A stretch of 33,010 nt of DNA from Verrucomicrobiota bacterium (GTDB taxonomy: Bacteria; Verrucomicrobiota; Verrucomicrobiia; JABWAM01; JAHFSZ01), in the NCBI GenBank assembly GCA_023265515.1, contig JAHFSZ010000013.1:7962-40971 (forward strand), read 5' to 3'. The translations under genes were made by a program, and so were the position numbers. Under the pieces are notes generated by a model, which worked only from the letters and a program-made list of their open reading frames with translations, was not told the origin of the DNA and ran no database searches. This document shows, piece by piece, positions 1 to 7,588 of this stretch. Numbering within the stretch: the stretch's first letter is position 1; the number at the start of each line of letters is the position of its first letter.

Positions 1-85
1 AACCGGAGTGATCCCGGGAGCCGAAACGAGCCGAACGGGCAGCGGGCATGAAAAAGGAAGAATCGAATGGAGCGAAGGCCGCCGG

Positions 86-100
86 CCGCGGGACCCGCGG
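86..100 (+). repeat. GC-rich inverted repeat in the operon leader
   Basis: CCGCGGG at 86-92 and its exact complement CCCGCGG at 94-100 are separated by one base. In RNA this would fold as a 5-bp stem with a 5-nt loop. It ends 10 bases before the ops-like element and has no following T-run, so it is not an intrinsic terminator. It could help polymerase pause or shield the leader, but no function is shown. Confidence 0.45.
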
Positions 101-110
101 TGGACGGAGT

Positions 111-122
111 GGCGGTAGCTTG
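111..122 (+). promoter_or_regulatory. ops-like element (RfaH recruitment and pause site)
   Basis: The sequence GGCGGTAGCTTG matches the ops core GGCGGTAGNNTG known from RfaH-controlled operons of enterobacteria, including all eight leading bases. It lies 32 bp before the start of an RfaH-like gene and ahead of a long same-strand polysaccharide operon, which is where an ops site should sit. In the known system ops pauses RNA polymerase and the exposed non-template strand recruits RfaH. I saw no second GGCGGTAG in the window on reading. The promoter is not evident in the GC-rich bases 1-110 and may lie upstream of the window. Confidence 0.72.
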
Positions 123-154
123 ATCGAGTTAAGAATTGATCATTCAATATTGAA

Positions 155-700
155 ATGAGCCAAGGAGGCGTAAACTGGTATTGCGTGAGGACGCGGGCGC
201 ACAAGGAGGCCGGCGTGGACTCGATTCTCCGGACTCGGCTTGGCATCGAGACGTATTACCCCAAGTGGCGGTGCAGGCGCCCGGTGGCGGGGACGCTGCG
301 ATGGATGGTCCGGCCACTCTTTCCGACGTATCTCTTTGCGAAGTTCGACCTGGAGCGCGATCAAAGGAATGTGGCTTATGCCCGCGAAGTTCTTCAGATC
401 GTCGCATTCGGGCCCAAGCCGCTTGAAGTCGACGGGGGGCTGATCAGCCAGCTCAAGCTCTATGCGGCCGAACGCGACCAGGACGACTTGTTCGAGGTCT
501 CTCAAACGCTCCGGCCGGGGGAAGAAGTCGTGATCGAAGCCGGCCCCTTCAAAAAACTTCGCGGCCTTTTCGAAAGGGAGCTTTCTGACGGCGAGCGCGT
601 GGCCATTCTTTTGGAGATTCTCCAGCTTCAGGCGAGGGTGACGCTTCCGCGCGACTACATCCGCCCCGTTTGCGCCAAGCATCCGTTAACAATGAGTTGA
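155..700 (+). CDS. RfaH-like transcription antiterminator (NusG paralog)
   Basis: This 181-aa protein has the NusG/RfaH architecture. An N-terminal NGN domain (about residues 6-105) includes NWYCVRTRAHKE, PLFPTYLFAKFD (54-65) and an AFGPKPLEV segment. A C-terminal KOW-type domain covers about 119-170. The PLFPxYLF motif and the C-terminal pattern (GEEVVIEAGPF, then SDGERVAILLEIL) resemble RfaH more than housekeeping NusG. The family binds elongating RNA polymerase and suppresses pausing and termination in long surface-polysaccharide operons. The gene is first in the operon and just downstream of an ops-like site, so it probably acts in cis on the genes that follow. The ATG at 155 has no clear Shine-Dalgarno sequence. 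UpxY, LoaP and TaA are other operon-specific NusG paralogs it could be compared with. Confidence 0.9.
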   Translation: MSQGGVNWYCVRTRAHKEAGVDSILRTRLGIETYYPKWRCRRPVAGTLRWMVRPLFPTYLFAKFDLERDQRNVAYAREVLQIVAFGPKPLEVDGGLISQLKLYAAERDQDDLFEVSQTLRPGEEVVIEAGPFKKLRGLFERELSDGERVAILLEILQLQARVTLPRDYIRPVCAKHPLTMS

Positions 701-707
701 TTCTCCC

Positions 708-1340
708 ATGGACAGACCGAACGCGTCCGAAGAAATCAGGACAGGCGGCGGCGAGTTGCCGGCGCCTGGCAAGCCGGGCTTTTTCGAGAAGTTGCGCGGC
801 AAGGTAAACCGCCAGCTCGTCGACTGGCTTGCCAAAAATGCCGTGCTCGGCGGCGGCGCCATCGTGCTCGAAGCGGGATCGGGACCCGCTGACGGCGCGA
901 GCCTGATTGCAGCGACGCCCGGCGTGGGCCTGAGCGTGGCTCTCGACTTGAGCATGGAAAACCTGCGGACGGCCCGCCAGCGGGACCCAAAGCTGGTGCT
1001 CATCCGGGGCGATCTTTTCCGGCTGCCATTCAAGCCCGGCGTTTTTGATTTGGTCTGGAACAACAGCACTCTCGAGCACATCAACGAAAAGCGGCGGGTC
1101 ATTTATGAAATGGTTCATGTCACAAAGTCCGGCGGCAGGATTTTTGTGGGTTTGCCGTACACCCGCGGCCCGCTGATGATCCAGCCATGGATCGCCAACA
1201 CACGGCTCGGCAAAAAGATCGGCCACCTTTTCGATGAACAATCGCTTGCCATTGATCTGGAAGGAACCGGCATCACCATCGAAAAGTTCACCACGTTTTT
1301 CTACAAAGCCTTCTTCGGATGCCTCGCCCGCAAGGGTTAG
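708..1340 (+). CDS. SAM-dependent methyltransferase (class I)
   Basis: This 210-aa protein has a class I SAM-binding fold. Motif I is VLEAGSGPADG (about 53-63), the acidic end of strand 2 is ALDLS (78-82), and FDLVWNNSTLEHI (113-125) matches the post-I region of the Methyltransf_11 group. It should methylate a small molecule or sugar, and its place in the operon suggests a glycan or glycan precursor. It starts 7 bp after the RfaH-like gene and directly precedes wzm, so it is a candidate for chain-end modification before export. The ATG at 708 lacks a Shine-Dalgarno sequence. The substrate cannot be read from the sequence. Confidence 0.85.
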   Translation: MDRPNASEEIRTGGGELPAPGKPGFFEKLRGKVNRQLVDWLAKNAVLGGGAIVLEAGSGPADGASLIAATPGVGLSVALDLSMENLRTARQRDPKLVLIRGDLFRLPFKPGVFDLVWNNSTLEHINEKRRVIYEMVHVTKSGGRIFVGLPYTRGPLMIQPWIANTRLGKKIGHLFDEQSLAIDLEGTGITIEKFTTFFYKAFFGCLARKG

Positions 1341-1424
1341 TTTAAGGTTTCATGTCTCATGTTTAAGGTTATATAAGAGTATTACAACTTTTATCAAAGC
1401 AACATTAAACATGAAACTTGAAAC
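1340..1424 (+). repeat. AT-rich direct/inverted repeat at the methyltransferase-wzm junction
   Basis: GTTTAAGGTT occurs at 1340-1349 and again at 1361-1370. TCATGTTTAAGGT (1357-1369) pairs with ACATTAAACATGA (1402-1414) at 12 of 13 positions, with a 32-nt loop. The outer arm at 1340-1356 can compete for bases 1408-1424. The stem contains the likely wzm start codon at 1411. The same 10-mer and layout recur at 15574-15637. No other function is visible in this gap. Confidence 0.7.
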
Positions 1425-2313
1425 TGTAATAAGCGCCGACCACCGGATCAAAATCTTCCAGTACCTGGCCGATTTATGGCATTACCGGGATTTGTTCTGG
1501 GCGCTCGTGGAACGGGACGTGAAGGTCCGCTACAAGCAGACGGTATTCGGCATCCTCTGGGTGATTGTTCCACCGCTGCTCCTGACCGTCGTGTTTTCAG
1601 TCATCTTCGTTCGCATCGCCAAAATGTCGACCGGGGGTCTTCCGCCACCCCTGTTCTATCTGGCGGCGCTCATTCCCTGGACTTGTTTTTCGAACGGCCT
1701 GTCGCAGGCCGCCGGCAGCATGGAAAGCGGCGCCGGACTCATCAGCAAGGTCTATTTCCCAAGGCTCATTGTGCCGGGGGCCATGCTTCTGGCGACGGTC
1801 GTCGATTTTGTGATCGGATGGGCGCTGTTCAATGTGGTGGCGATCATTTGGACCTACTTTCCCTCTCTTCTGGTGGCATTGACTGAAAACGGCGTGACGG
1901 AGCCGCCCATGAGCGTCTTCTGGACCTGGAAGTTCATCCCATTCACGGTGGTGTTGCTTTCCTTGCAATTGTGCGCGGCGATGGGGATCGGCCTCGTGCT
2001 GGCCGTGCTGAACGCACAATACAGGGACATCCGCTACGTGACCCCGTTCCTGGTCCAGATGGCTTTTTGGGTGACGCCCATCGTTGTACCATTGCAGCGT
2101 TTTGGTGAAACGAGATTCGGAGAATCGTTGAAATTCCTGCTTTATCTCAACCCAATGGCCGGCGTGATCGAGACTTACCGAGGCTTGTTGGCGGAAAGCA
2201 GTTACATCCCCTACAAGATGCTGGCGGCGAACTTTTGCGTGGCGGCGGCGTTTTTGATGTTCGGAATCTGGTTTTTCCGGAAGCGCGAGCAGAGGCTCGT
2301 GGATTTTCTCTGA
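1411..2313 (+). CDS. wzm: ABC-2 type polysaccharide exporter, membrane subunit (Wzm-like)
   Basis: This 300-aa integral membrane protein is the permease of an ABC exporter for O-antigen, capsule or teichoic-type glycans. The family signature near the N-terminus is clear: a LFWALVERDVKVRYKQT amphipathic stretch (28-44), then a hydrophobic run from FGILWVIVPPLLL into VFSVIFVRIA. About six membrane segments fall near 46-70, 80-96, 120-150, 175-201, 208-227 and 270-289. The LLYLNPMAGVIETYRG segment (243-258) is typical of the family. I start at ATG 1411 because an in-frame TTG at 1234 would overlap the preceding gene by 107 bp and translate the repeat into unrelated sequence. The ATPase partner follows after 70 bp. 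The role call is secure; the symbol is by family, not by proven orthology. Confidence 0.93.
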   Translation: MKLETVISADHRIKIFQYLADLWHYRDLFWALVERDVKVRYKQTVFGILWVIVPPLLLTVVFSVIFVRIAKMSTGGLPPPLFYLAALIPWTCFSNGLSQAAGSMESGAGLISKVYFPRLIVPGAMLLATVVDFVIGWALFNVVAIIWTYFPSLLVALTENGVTEPPMSVFWTWKFIPFTVVLLSLQLCAAMGIGLVLAVLNAQYRDIRYVTPFLVQMAFWVTPIVVPLQRFGETRFGESLKFLLYLNPMAGVIETYRGLLAESSYIPYKMLAANFCVAAAFLMFGIWFFRKREQRLVDFL

Positions 2314-2325
2314 TGAACCCGTACC

Positions 2326-2379
2326 CCGCACTCCCCACCAGGCTTCGCCGGCGAGGCGAGCGCACTCCGCACTCCGCAC
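2326..2379 (+). repeat. GC-rich heptamer repeats and hairpin in the wzm-wzt gap
   Basis: CGCACTC occurs at 2327-2333, 2361-2367 and 2368-2374, with a further CGCAC at 2375-2379. Between them, 2342-2357 can form a 6-bp hairpin (one T-G pair) with a CCGG loop. The 70-bp gap contains no other recognisable element, and there is no Shine-Dalgarno sequence ahead of wzt. This repeat is unrelated in sequence to the AT-rich repeats of the two other gaps. Confidence 0.55.
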
Positions 2380-2383
2380 CTCG

Positions 2384-3670
2384 ATGAGCTGGGCGATCAA
2401 AGTCGAACATCTGGACAAGAAGTACCGCCGCGGCGGCGTGGTAATGCCCAGCACCAACCTGCGCGAGACCATCACGCACGTCACACGGCAGACGCTGACG
2501 CGTCTCAACCCGTTCCGGCGCTCCCACGCGACGGGTTCGGGCCGGAAATCCGCGGATTCGGTGGAGTTCTGGGCGCTGAGGGGGGTGAATCTTGAGGTCC
2601 AGGAGGGGGAGATTCTTGGAGTGATCGGCGCTAACGGCGCAGGCAAATCGACGCTTCTGAAAATCATGAGCCGGATCACGGCGCCGACCCAGGGCTCGGT
2701 GCGCTATCGGGGACGCGTTGCTTCGCTGCTCGAGGTTGGCACGGGTTTTCACCGCGAGCTGACGGGTCGTGAGAATATTTTTCTCAATGGTGCGATTCTC
2801 GGAATGCGCCGGGAGGAAATCAGGCGGAAGTTGGGCGAGATCATCGCATTTTCAGGTGTGGAGAAATTTATCGACACCCCGGTTAAGTTTTACTCGAGCG
2901 GGATGTACTTGCGCCTCGCATTCTCGGTTGCAGCGCACCTGCAAGCCGATATCCTGCTCGTGGATGAAGTGCTGGCGGTCGGTGACGCGGCTTTCCAGGA
3001 GAAATGCATTGGCAAGATGCGCGATGTCACGTCGCAGTCCGGGCGCACGGTTCTATTCGTGAGCCACAACATGGACGCGGTCCACAAGCTTTGTCCGCGC
3101 ACCATCCTCATCAGCAAGGGCAAGGTGGCGTTTGACGGCCCGACCTCTTCGGCAATCGAGCAGTATTTTGGCAGCTCCGAGCTGCAAAAAAAACGCTCTC
3201 TCATTGCCGCAGACATTCGGTCCGGCTCCGGGGAGGCCCGTTACGTCGAGGTGGAGATGCTCGACGGCAAGGGAGTCAGCGGCTGCGAATACTCGTTTGA
3301 CAGCCCGATCCGGTTCCGCGCAACGATCGAGTTTTCAAAGCCGATGGATAACCCCACGGCAGGCTACGTCATTTTTTCCGGCAGGAACATTGCGTTGGTC
3401 GACGCACGCGCGCATTGGGATGGTTTTCAATTTGGCCGGTGCGAAGGACGTAAAACGCTTGAGGTTGTCATTCCTCCGCTCAATTTCTATCCCGGCATTT
3501 ACACCGTCCAGCTTTGGGTCAGTCCCAGCCCGACCCTGCCGGTGATGGACGAGATCAACGGCGCATTTACTTTTCGCCTGGTTCCGCCGCCGCACATTCC
3601 AAAGGAACGGGAATTCTTCGATATTTGGGGGGCCGTGCATGTTGCGACCCAATGGAAGCTTCTCTCGTGA
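2384..3670 (+). CDS. wzt: ABC exporter ATPase with C-terminal glycan-binding domain (Wzt-like)
   Basis: This 428-aa protein energises export through the preceding permease. The nucleotide-binding domain (about 1-262) shows Walker A GANGAGKST (82-90), the signature YSSGM (170-174), Walker B ILLVDEVLAVGD (190-201) and switch histidine H228. Residues 270-428 form an extra beta-rich domain matching the Wzt C-terminal region. In E. coli O8/O9a-type systems that region recognises the modified non-reducing end of the finished glycan. ATPases of capsule-type exporters that ignore the chain end are shorter, near 250 aa. A 30-residue insertion between KKYRRGG and the EFWALRGVNL strand is usual in this group. 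The domain implies a capped substrate, and two methyltransferases flank the pair. ATG at 2384 without a clear ribosome site. Confidence 0.93.
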   Translation: MSWAIKVEHLDKKYRRGGVVMPSTNLRETITHVTRQTLTRLNPFRRSHATGSGRKSADSVEFWALRGVNLEVQEGEILGVIGANGAGKSTLLKIMSRITAPTQGSVRYRGRVASLLEVGTGFHRELTGRENIFLNGAILGMRREEIRRKLGEIIAFSGVEKFIDTPVKFYSSGMYLRLAFSVAAHLQADILLVDEVLAVGDAAFQEKCIGKMRDVTSQSGRTVLFVSHNMDAVHKLCPRTILISKGKVAFDGPTSSAIEQYFGSSELQKKRSLIAADIRSGSGEARYVEVEMLDGKGVSGCEYSFDSPIRFRATIEFSKPMDNPTAGYVIFSGRNIALVDARAHWDGFQFGRCEGRKTLEVVIPPLNFYPGIYTVQLWVSPSPTLPVMDEINGAFTFRLVPPPHIPKEREFFDIWGAVHVATQWKLLS

Positions 3671-3700
3671 AGATCCACGTCCTTCCGGCCCTGATTGGCA

Positions 3701-4462
3701 ATGCCGAGCGATAACAAAAAAGAAGAGGTGAATCCTGCCGTTCAGGAGCGAATTGAGCGCGGCGATCCTTGGTATGTTGCCAGCCAATTTGCATGGGCGC
3801 AGAGGCCGGAGATCCGGTTCATCTATGAAAAAAGATTCGAATATTTCTGTTCGTGCCTGGAGAGAGTGAAGAAAAGCTCGGCGGCGCCCCTCAGGATGCT
3901 CGATGCGGGCTGCGGAGACGGTTACTGGATCAGCCGCCTTGAAAGCATCCAGGATGTTGAAATCGAAGGGGTTGATTATAATCCACTTCGGGTGGAGCGC
4001 GCGAAACAGATTCTGGCGCGCGCGAATATCCGGGTCTTGGATATCCTGCATTTCGAAACGGTCAAGCCTTTCGATGTGGTGCTTCTCAATCAAGTGATCG
4101 AGCACGTGAAGGACGATGCCGGGTTGCTTCGCAAAATGCTCGCCTTGTTAAGGCCGGGTGGAGTCTTGATTCTCGGCACGACCAATGAGGGAAGCTGGAT
4201 TCAACAGTGGAGCCTTCGTCGAGGGGGCGGGTTGTCTCAGACCGACCACGTTCATTTCTATACGGAAGAGGCAATGCGGAAGAAAATCATCGATGCCGGC
4301 TTTCGCATCGAGAGCATGATGCGCGAGGTTTTCTATGTCGGCAGCGACCGCCTTTACTACGCCCTCACCAGGCGCCGGTGGGGTTTTCGAATGCTGGAAG
4401 CGCTGACGAAGATGTTTCCGTCTCAGTGCAGCGACTTTTATTTTGAATGCGTCGCGGTTTGA
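3701..4462 (+). CDS. SAM-dependent methyltransferase
   Basis: This 253-aa class I methyltransferase has motif I LDAGCGDGYW (67-76), a strand-2 acidic residue in GVDYN, and FDVVLLNQVIEHVKDD followed by LLRPGGVLILGTTNEGS, typical of Methyltransf_11/23 enzymes. About 60 residues precede the SAM fold and contain GDPWYVASQFAWAQRPEIRF. I use ATG 3701; an in-frame TTG at 3695 would add only two residues. The gene lies 30 bp after wzt, so with the methyltransferase before wzm it brackets the exporter. This makes it a second candidate for the enzyme producing the chain-end mark read by Wzt. That link is inference from position only. Confidence 0.87.
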   Translation: MPSDNKKEEVNPAVQERIERGDPWYVASQFAWAQRPEIRFIYEKRFEYFCSCLERVKKSSAAPLRMLDAGCGDGYWISRLESIQDVEIEGVDYNPLRVERAKQILARANIRVLDILHFETVKPFDVVLLNQVIEHVKDDAGLLRKMLALLRPGGVLILGTTNEGSWIQQWSLRRGGGLSQTDHVHFYTEEAMRKKIIDAGFRIESMMREVFYVGSDRLYYALTRRRWGFRMLEALTKMFPSQCSDFYFECVAV

Positions 4463-4490
4463 GTCGTCTGCCGTGTGAGGCGCTATCCCG

Positions 4491-6803
4491 ATGGATTTCG
4501 TCAAGTTAAACCCTGAATTCGCCGCTCAGTGGGACAACTTGGTTCATCAGTCGGAAGATGGTTGGCTGTTCGGCTTGTTTTCCTGGCAGAAAATGGCTGT
4601 CGAGGTTCCCCAGTGGGGGTTCGAAGACTACAGTTTTGGAGTTTTGGAGGCCGGCCGGTGGAAAGCAGTCATGCCTCTGCAACTGACGATGGACGGCAGG
4701 CTGTGTTCTCTGCCGATGGGCGCCAGCGGCCCTGTCGTCGAACCCGGTATTTCGGAATCCGAGAGGGAAGGAATTCTGGCGGCCATTTTTGACCGGACAA
4801 AAAGAATTGCCAAGGAACAAGAGGCCCACCAGATCGAGGTTTTTATTCCCCCCTTAAGCGGTACGAGCTTATCCGGGCCCGGGGACGAGAACTTTCTGGT
4901 GCGCCATGGTTTTTCCGACGCTTCCACCCACAGCTGGATCATCGACTTGAGACGTCCCAAGGAGCAGATCCGCGAGAACATCTCAAGAAACGCCAGAAGG
5001 AAGATCAAGGAGGCCGGCGAGAAAGGCTACAAGATCAGGCCGATTGAAAATCGCGCGGAGATGGATGTTTACTACGAAATCCATTGCGAGACCTATCATC
5101 GCACGGGGGTAGCACCTCACCCCAAGGAATATTTTTTGGGGATTTATGACCGTTTTACGCAGACCGGTCTTTCAAAAATCTGGGTTGCGACCGATGGGCA
5201 AGGCAGACCTGTGGCCTTCACCAATATCGGCATTTTCAAGCGAAGAGCGCTCTATTGGACCACCTGCTGCCGGAACGAGGATTACCGGAATGGGGTTTAT
5301 TATCTCTTGCTTTGGCACGCCATCGAGTCGGCTAAAGACGGAGGGATGGAATGGTTCGATTGTGCCGAGGCGTTTCCCGATGCTCCGGCCGGGTCCAAGG
5401 AAAAGGGCTTGAGCGATTTTAAAAGAAAATTTGGAGGGGAATTGCATCGTTACTCAAAAGGGCGGCTTGTTCTCAACGGTTCCTGCGCGTCCAGCAAGGT
5501 TTCGCTTCCACGGCGCGTCCTGCGCGGACTTCGGGACGTGAGGAAAAAAGTGGAAGCATTTGTCGGGAAAGAGGCCGCGGACTTTTTGGCCGCGCCGGTT
5601 CGCGCGGCACTCGATGTGGTCCAAACCGTCCGGGGTCCACACGTCGGATTTTTGAAACCTTATTGGAAGAAAGAGGAATTTTCAATCGCTGCGGAAGGTG
5701 TTCAGTCCGGCGACGAGGCGCTGAAGTGCTTTTCCGACCTATTTCGACGCAGGCTTGGTTTTGGCGAAGACGTGGCGGTTGTTTTAACGGGAAGCGGACG
5801 GACGGCTCTTGAGGTTGCCTTGAGGGTGTTGAAGCAGAAGAACCCAGGCCGGCGGGAGGTGATCATCCCTTCGTACGGATGCAAAGGGACTTTCGATCCG
5901 ATCGTTAAGGCCGGTCTGATCCCGGTCTTTGCCGACATCAATGAGGATTTGCTCACCGAAGACACGGAGCTTAGGAAACGATTTTCATCGGCCACCCTGG
6001 CTGTTTTACTGGTGCACCTTTGTGGAAAGCATCTCGACACCCGTGGAATTGTCAAGGATGCACGAGAGCGTGGAATCGCGGCCATTGAAGATCATTGTCA
6101 GAACACCGGAGGAAAATCCAGTGTTGCTGATATAAGTATTTATGCTTTCGGTATGGGAAAGAATGCGATGGCGACCGCAGGAGGCGCTGTAGTGGGCGCC
6201 GGACTTCAAGATGAATTCAAAAGCGAATCCCTGCGTCTGGCCGGGGAGGAGGTCGAATCAGCCAGGCGGCGTTTTTCTTATTATGATGCAAGATACTTCC
6301 ATCCAAAAGATTTCGAAAAACTTCGAAGAAGCGGCGACATTCCGTCCGAAGAAAGCCGGGCTCAACACGACTATGTCCGGATGAATCCGCTCGATGCTCT
6401 TCTGATGATCGAGCAGTTCCACAAGCTCGACGAGATTATCGAATTGCGCCGAAAAAACGCAGGGCGACTCCTGACGAAGTTGAGAAAATTCCCGGACTTG
6501 TTCGGGTTGCAGTCGTCTGAGGAACATCTTTACACAAAACTAAGTGTACGTCTGAAGGATCGGAGGTCGATGAGGCGCTTTGCCGAATGGATGGTTCGTC
6601 GCGGAGTTGAATTGGAGACGACGTATGTGCCGCTTCATCTGCGGCATTTTGGTTCCGTGTTTCGTCGTGAATGTTTGCCTTGTTGCGAGGCCATTCACCC
6701 TCTTATCGTAAATCTGCCTGTTCGCCCCAATCTTTCTGCGCGGGAGCTTCGAAAGGTTGAAACAGCCATCGAGGAATATGGAAGAGCCCATTCTCGGGCA
6801 TGA
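4491..6803 (+). CDS. Fusion: FemAB/GNAT-like acyltransferase + DegT/DnrJ aminotransferase
   Basis: This 770-aa protein joins two enzymes. Residues 1 to about 330 resemble the FemAB-like acyltransferases of exopolysaccharide loci (Acetyltransf_6 type). Visible segments include RENISRNARRKIKEA (161-175), a YWTTCCRNEDYRNGVYYLLLW stretch and GLSDFKRKFGGE (306-317). Residues 330-400 are a linker. Residues 400-770 are a fold-type I PLP aminotransferase of the DegT/DnrJ/EryC1 family: LTGSGRTALEVAL, IPSYGC, IEDHCQNTGG with D534 placed to hold the PLP ring nitrogen, and YAFGMGKNAMATAGG with K557 the likely Schiff-base lysine. A reasonable reading is amination of a keto-sugar followed by N-acylation. 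Either domain could also act on a separate substrate. ATG 4491 has GAGG 10 bases upstream. Its end overlaps the next gene by 26 bp. Confidence 0.86.
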   Translation: MDFVKLNPEFAAQWDNLVHQSEDGWLFGLFSWQKMAVEVPQWGFEDYSFGVLEAGRWKAVMPLQLTMDGRLCSLPMGASGPVVEPGISESEREGILAAIFDRTKRIAKEQEAHQIEVFIPPLSGTSLSGPGDENFLVRHGFSDASTHSWIIDLRRPKEQIRENISRNARRKIKEAGEKGYKIRPIENRAEMDVYYEIHCETYHRTGVAPHPKEYFLGIYDRFTQTGLSKIWVATDGQGRPVAFTNIGIFKRRALYWTTCCRNEDYRNGVYYLLLWHAIESAKDGGMEWFDCAEAFPDAPAGSKEKGLSDFKRKFGGELHRYSKGRLVLNGSCASSKVSLPRRVLRGLRDVRKKVEAFVGKEAADFLAAPVRAALDVVQTVRGPHVGFLKPYWKKEEFSIAAEGVQSGDEALKCFSDLFRRRLGFGEDVAVVLTGSGRTALEVALRVLKQKNPGRREVIIPSYGCKGTFDPIVKAGLIPVFADINEDLLTEDTELRKRFSSATLAVLLVHLCGKHLDTRGIVKDARERGIAAIEDHCQNTGGKSSVADISIYAFGMGKNAMATAGGAVVGAGLQDEFKSESLRLAGEEVESARRRFSYYDARYFHPKDFEKLRRSGDIPSEESRAQHDYVRMNPLDALLMIEQFHKLDEIIELRRKNAGRLLTKLRKFPDLFGLQSSEEHLYTKLSVRLKDRRSMRRFAEWMVRRGVELETTYVPLHLRHFGSVFRRECLPCCEAIHPLIVNLPVRPNLSARELRKVETAIEEYGRAHSRA

Positions 6804-7584
6804 TGAAGTTGTTTCGTGCGAGTGGGAAACTCGCCGTAAGTACAGCGGGGAAACCGGCATTGGCTACAGCGCGGATACGGTCTCACGACGCCCGATCGCA
6901 GGTTCGGATGATTACTTCGACCGCCTCCTGGAGATTCGGTTGGCTCTTGCCCGAGAATTGGCGCGCGACGCGAACGTCCTGGATGTGGGATGCGCGACAG
7001 GGATTCATCTTTTTGATCTCGCGCCGGGATTTAAACGGGCCATCGGCCTTGATTTCAGCTTTCCTCTGGTCAAGCGCGCGCTGGAGACGCGCACGCAGAT
7101 GGCCGCGAACGTCGATTTCGTGGAGGGCAATGCACGATGCATGCCTTTTTGCGACGGGTCTTTCGATTTTATCTACAGCTTTTCCTCGCTTTATTACATG
7201 CCCAACGTGGGCGAAGTCATACGTGAGATCTGCCGGGTGCTCGCGCCTGGGGGCCGCTGCCTGATCGAACTGGGTAATTCCCGGTCGTTGAATGCGATTG
7301 TGACCGACGCTTATCCAGAGCTGGCCCGGTCTTTCCATATTCCGGTTTCGCAGATGAACAAAGCCTTGAGTGACGCGGGTTTGAAAGCGGTGGCGCACCG
7401 GGCTTTCCAAATATTGCCTTATTGGGGGGAGCGGCCGCGACGCCTGGATTTTTGGCTGCACCCCGCTTGGAAACGCCGGTTTGAGAAATGCCTCGCCGGC
7501 CGGATGATCGACGAATGGATATGCAGTTTTCCATGGTTCCGAAATTTCGCCTTTCGTCACGTTTTTGTGTGCGTGAAGAAATAA
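6778..7584 (+). CDS. SAM-dependent methyltransferase
   Basis: This 268-aa class I methyltransferase has motif I VLDVGCATGIHL (67-78), GLDFS after strand 2, a YSFSSLYYMPNVGEVIREICRVL-like region with LAPGGRCLIELGN, and a hydrophobic basic C-terminus. ATG 6778 is preferred over an in-frame TTG at 6757 because GAGGA lies just upstream and the overlap with the preceding fusion gene falls from 47 to 26 bp. An overlap this size suggests translational coupling to the aminotransferase gene, so it may act on the same amino sugar (inference). Substrate unknown. Confidence 0.86.
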   Translation: MEEPILGHDEVVSCEWETRRKYSGETGIGYSADTVSRRPIAGSDDYFDRLLEIRLALARELARDANVLDVGCATGIHLFDLAPGFKRAIGLDFSFPLVKRALETRTQMAANVDFVEGNARCMPFCDGSFDFIYSFSSLYYMPNVGEVIREICRVLAPGGRCLIELGNSRSLNAIVTDAYPELARSFHIPVSQMNKALSDAGLKAVAHRAFQILPYWGERPRRLDFWLHPAWKRRFEKCLAGRMIDEWICSFPWFRNFAFRHVFVCVKK

Positions 7585-7588
7585 ATCA

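Noticed and set aside
48-158. A 36-codon open frame (ATG 48) whose TGA overlaps the RfaH-like start as ATGA
   Set aside because: It spans the GC hairpin and the ops-like element, has a low-complexity Gly/Arg/Ser composition and resembles no family. A non-coding leader explains the region better, though a leader peptide cannot be excluded.
1597-2679. Long minus-strand open frames, such as this one across wzm/wzt and another at 10939-12339
   Set aside because: They are antisense to clearly conserved genes, their translations are rich in Arg, Pro and His without family motifs, and they are explained by the high GC of the coding strand.
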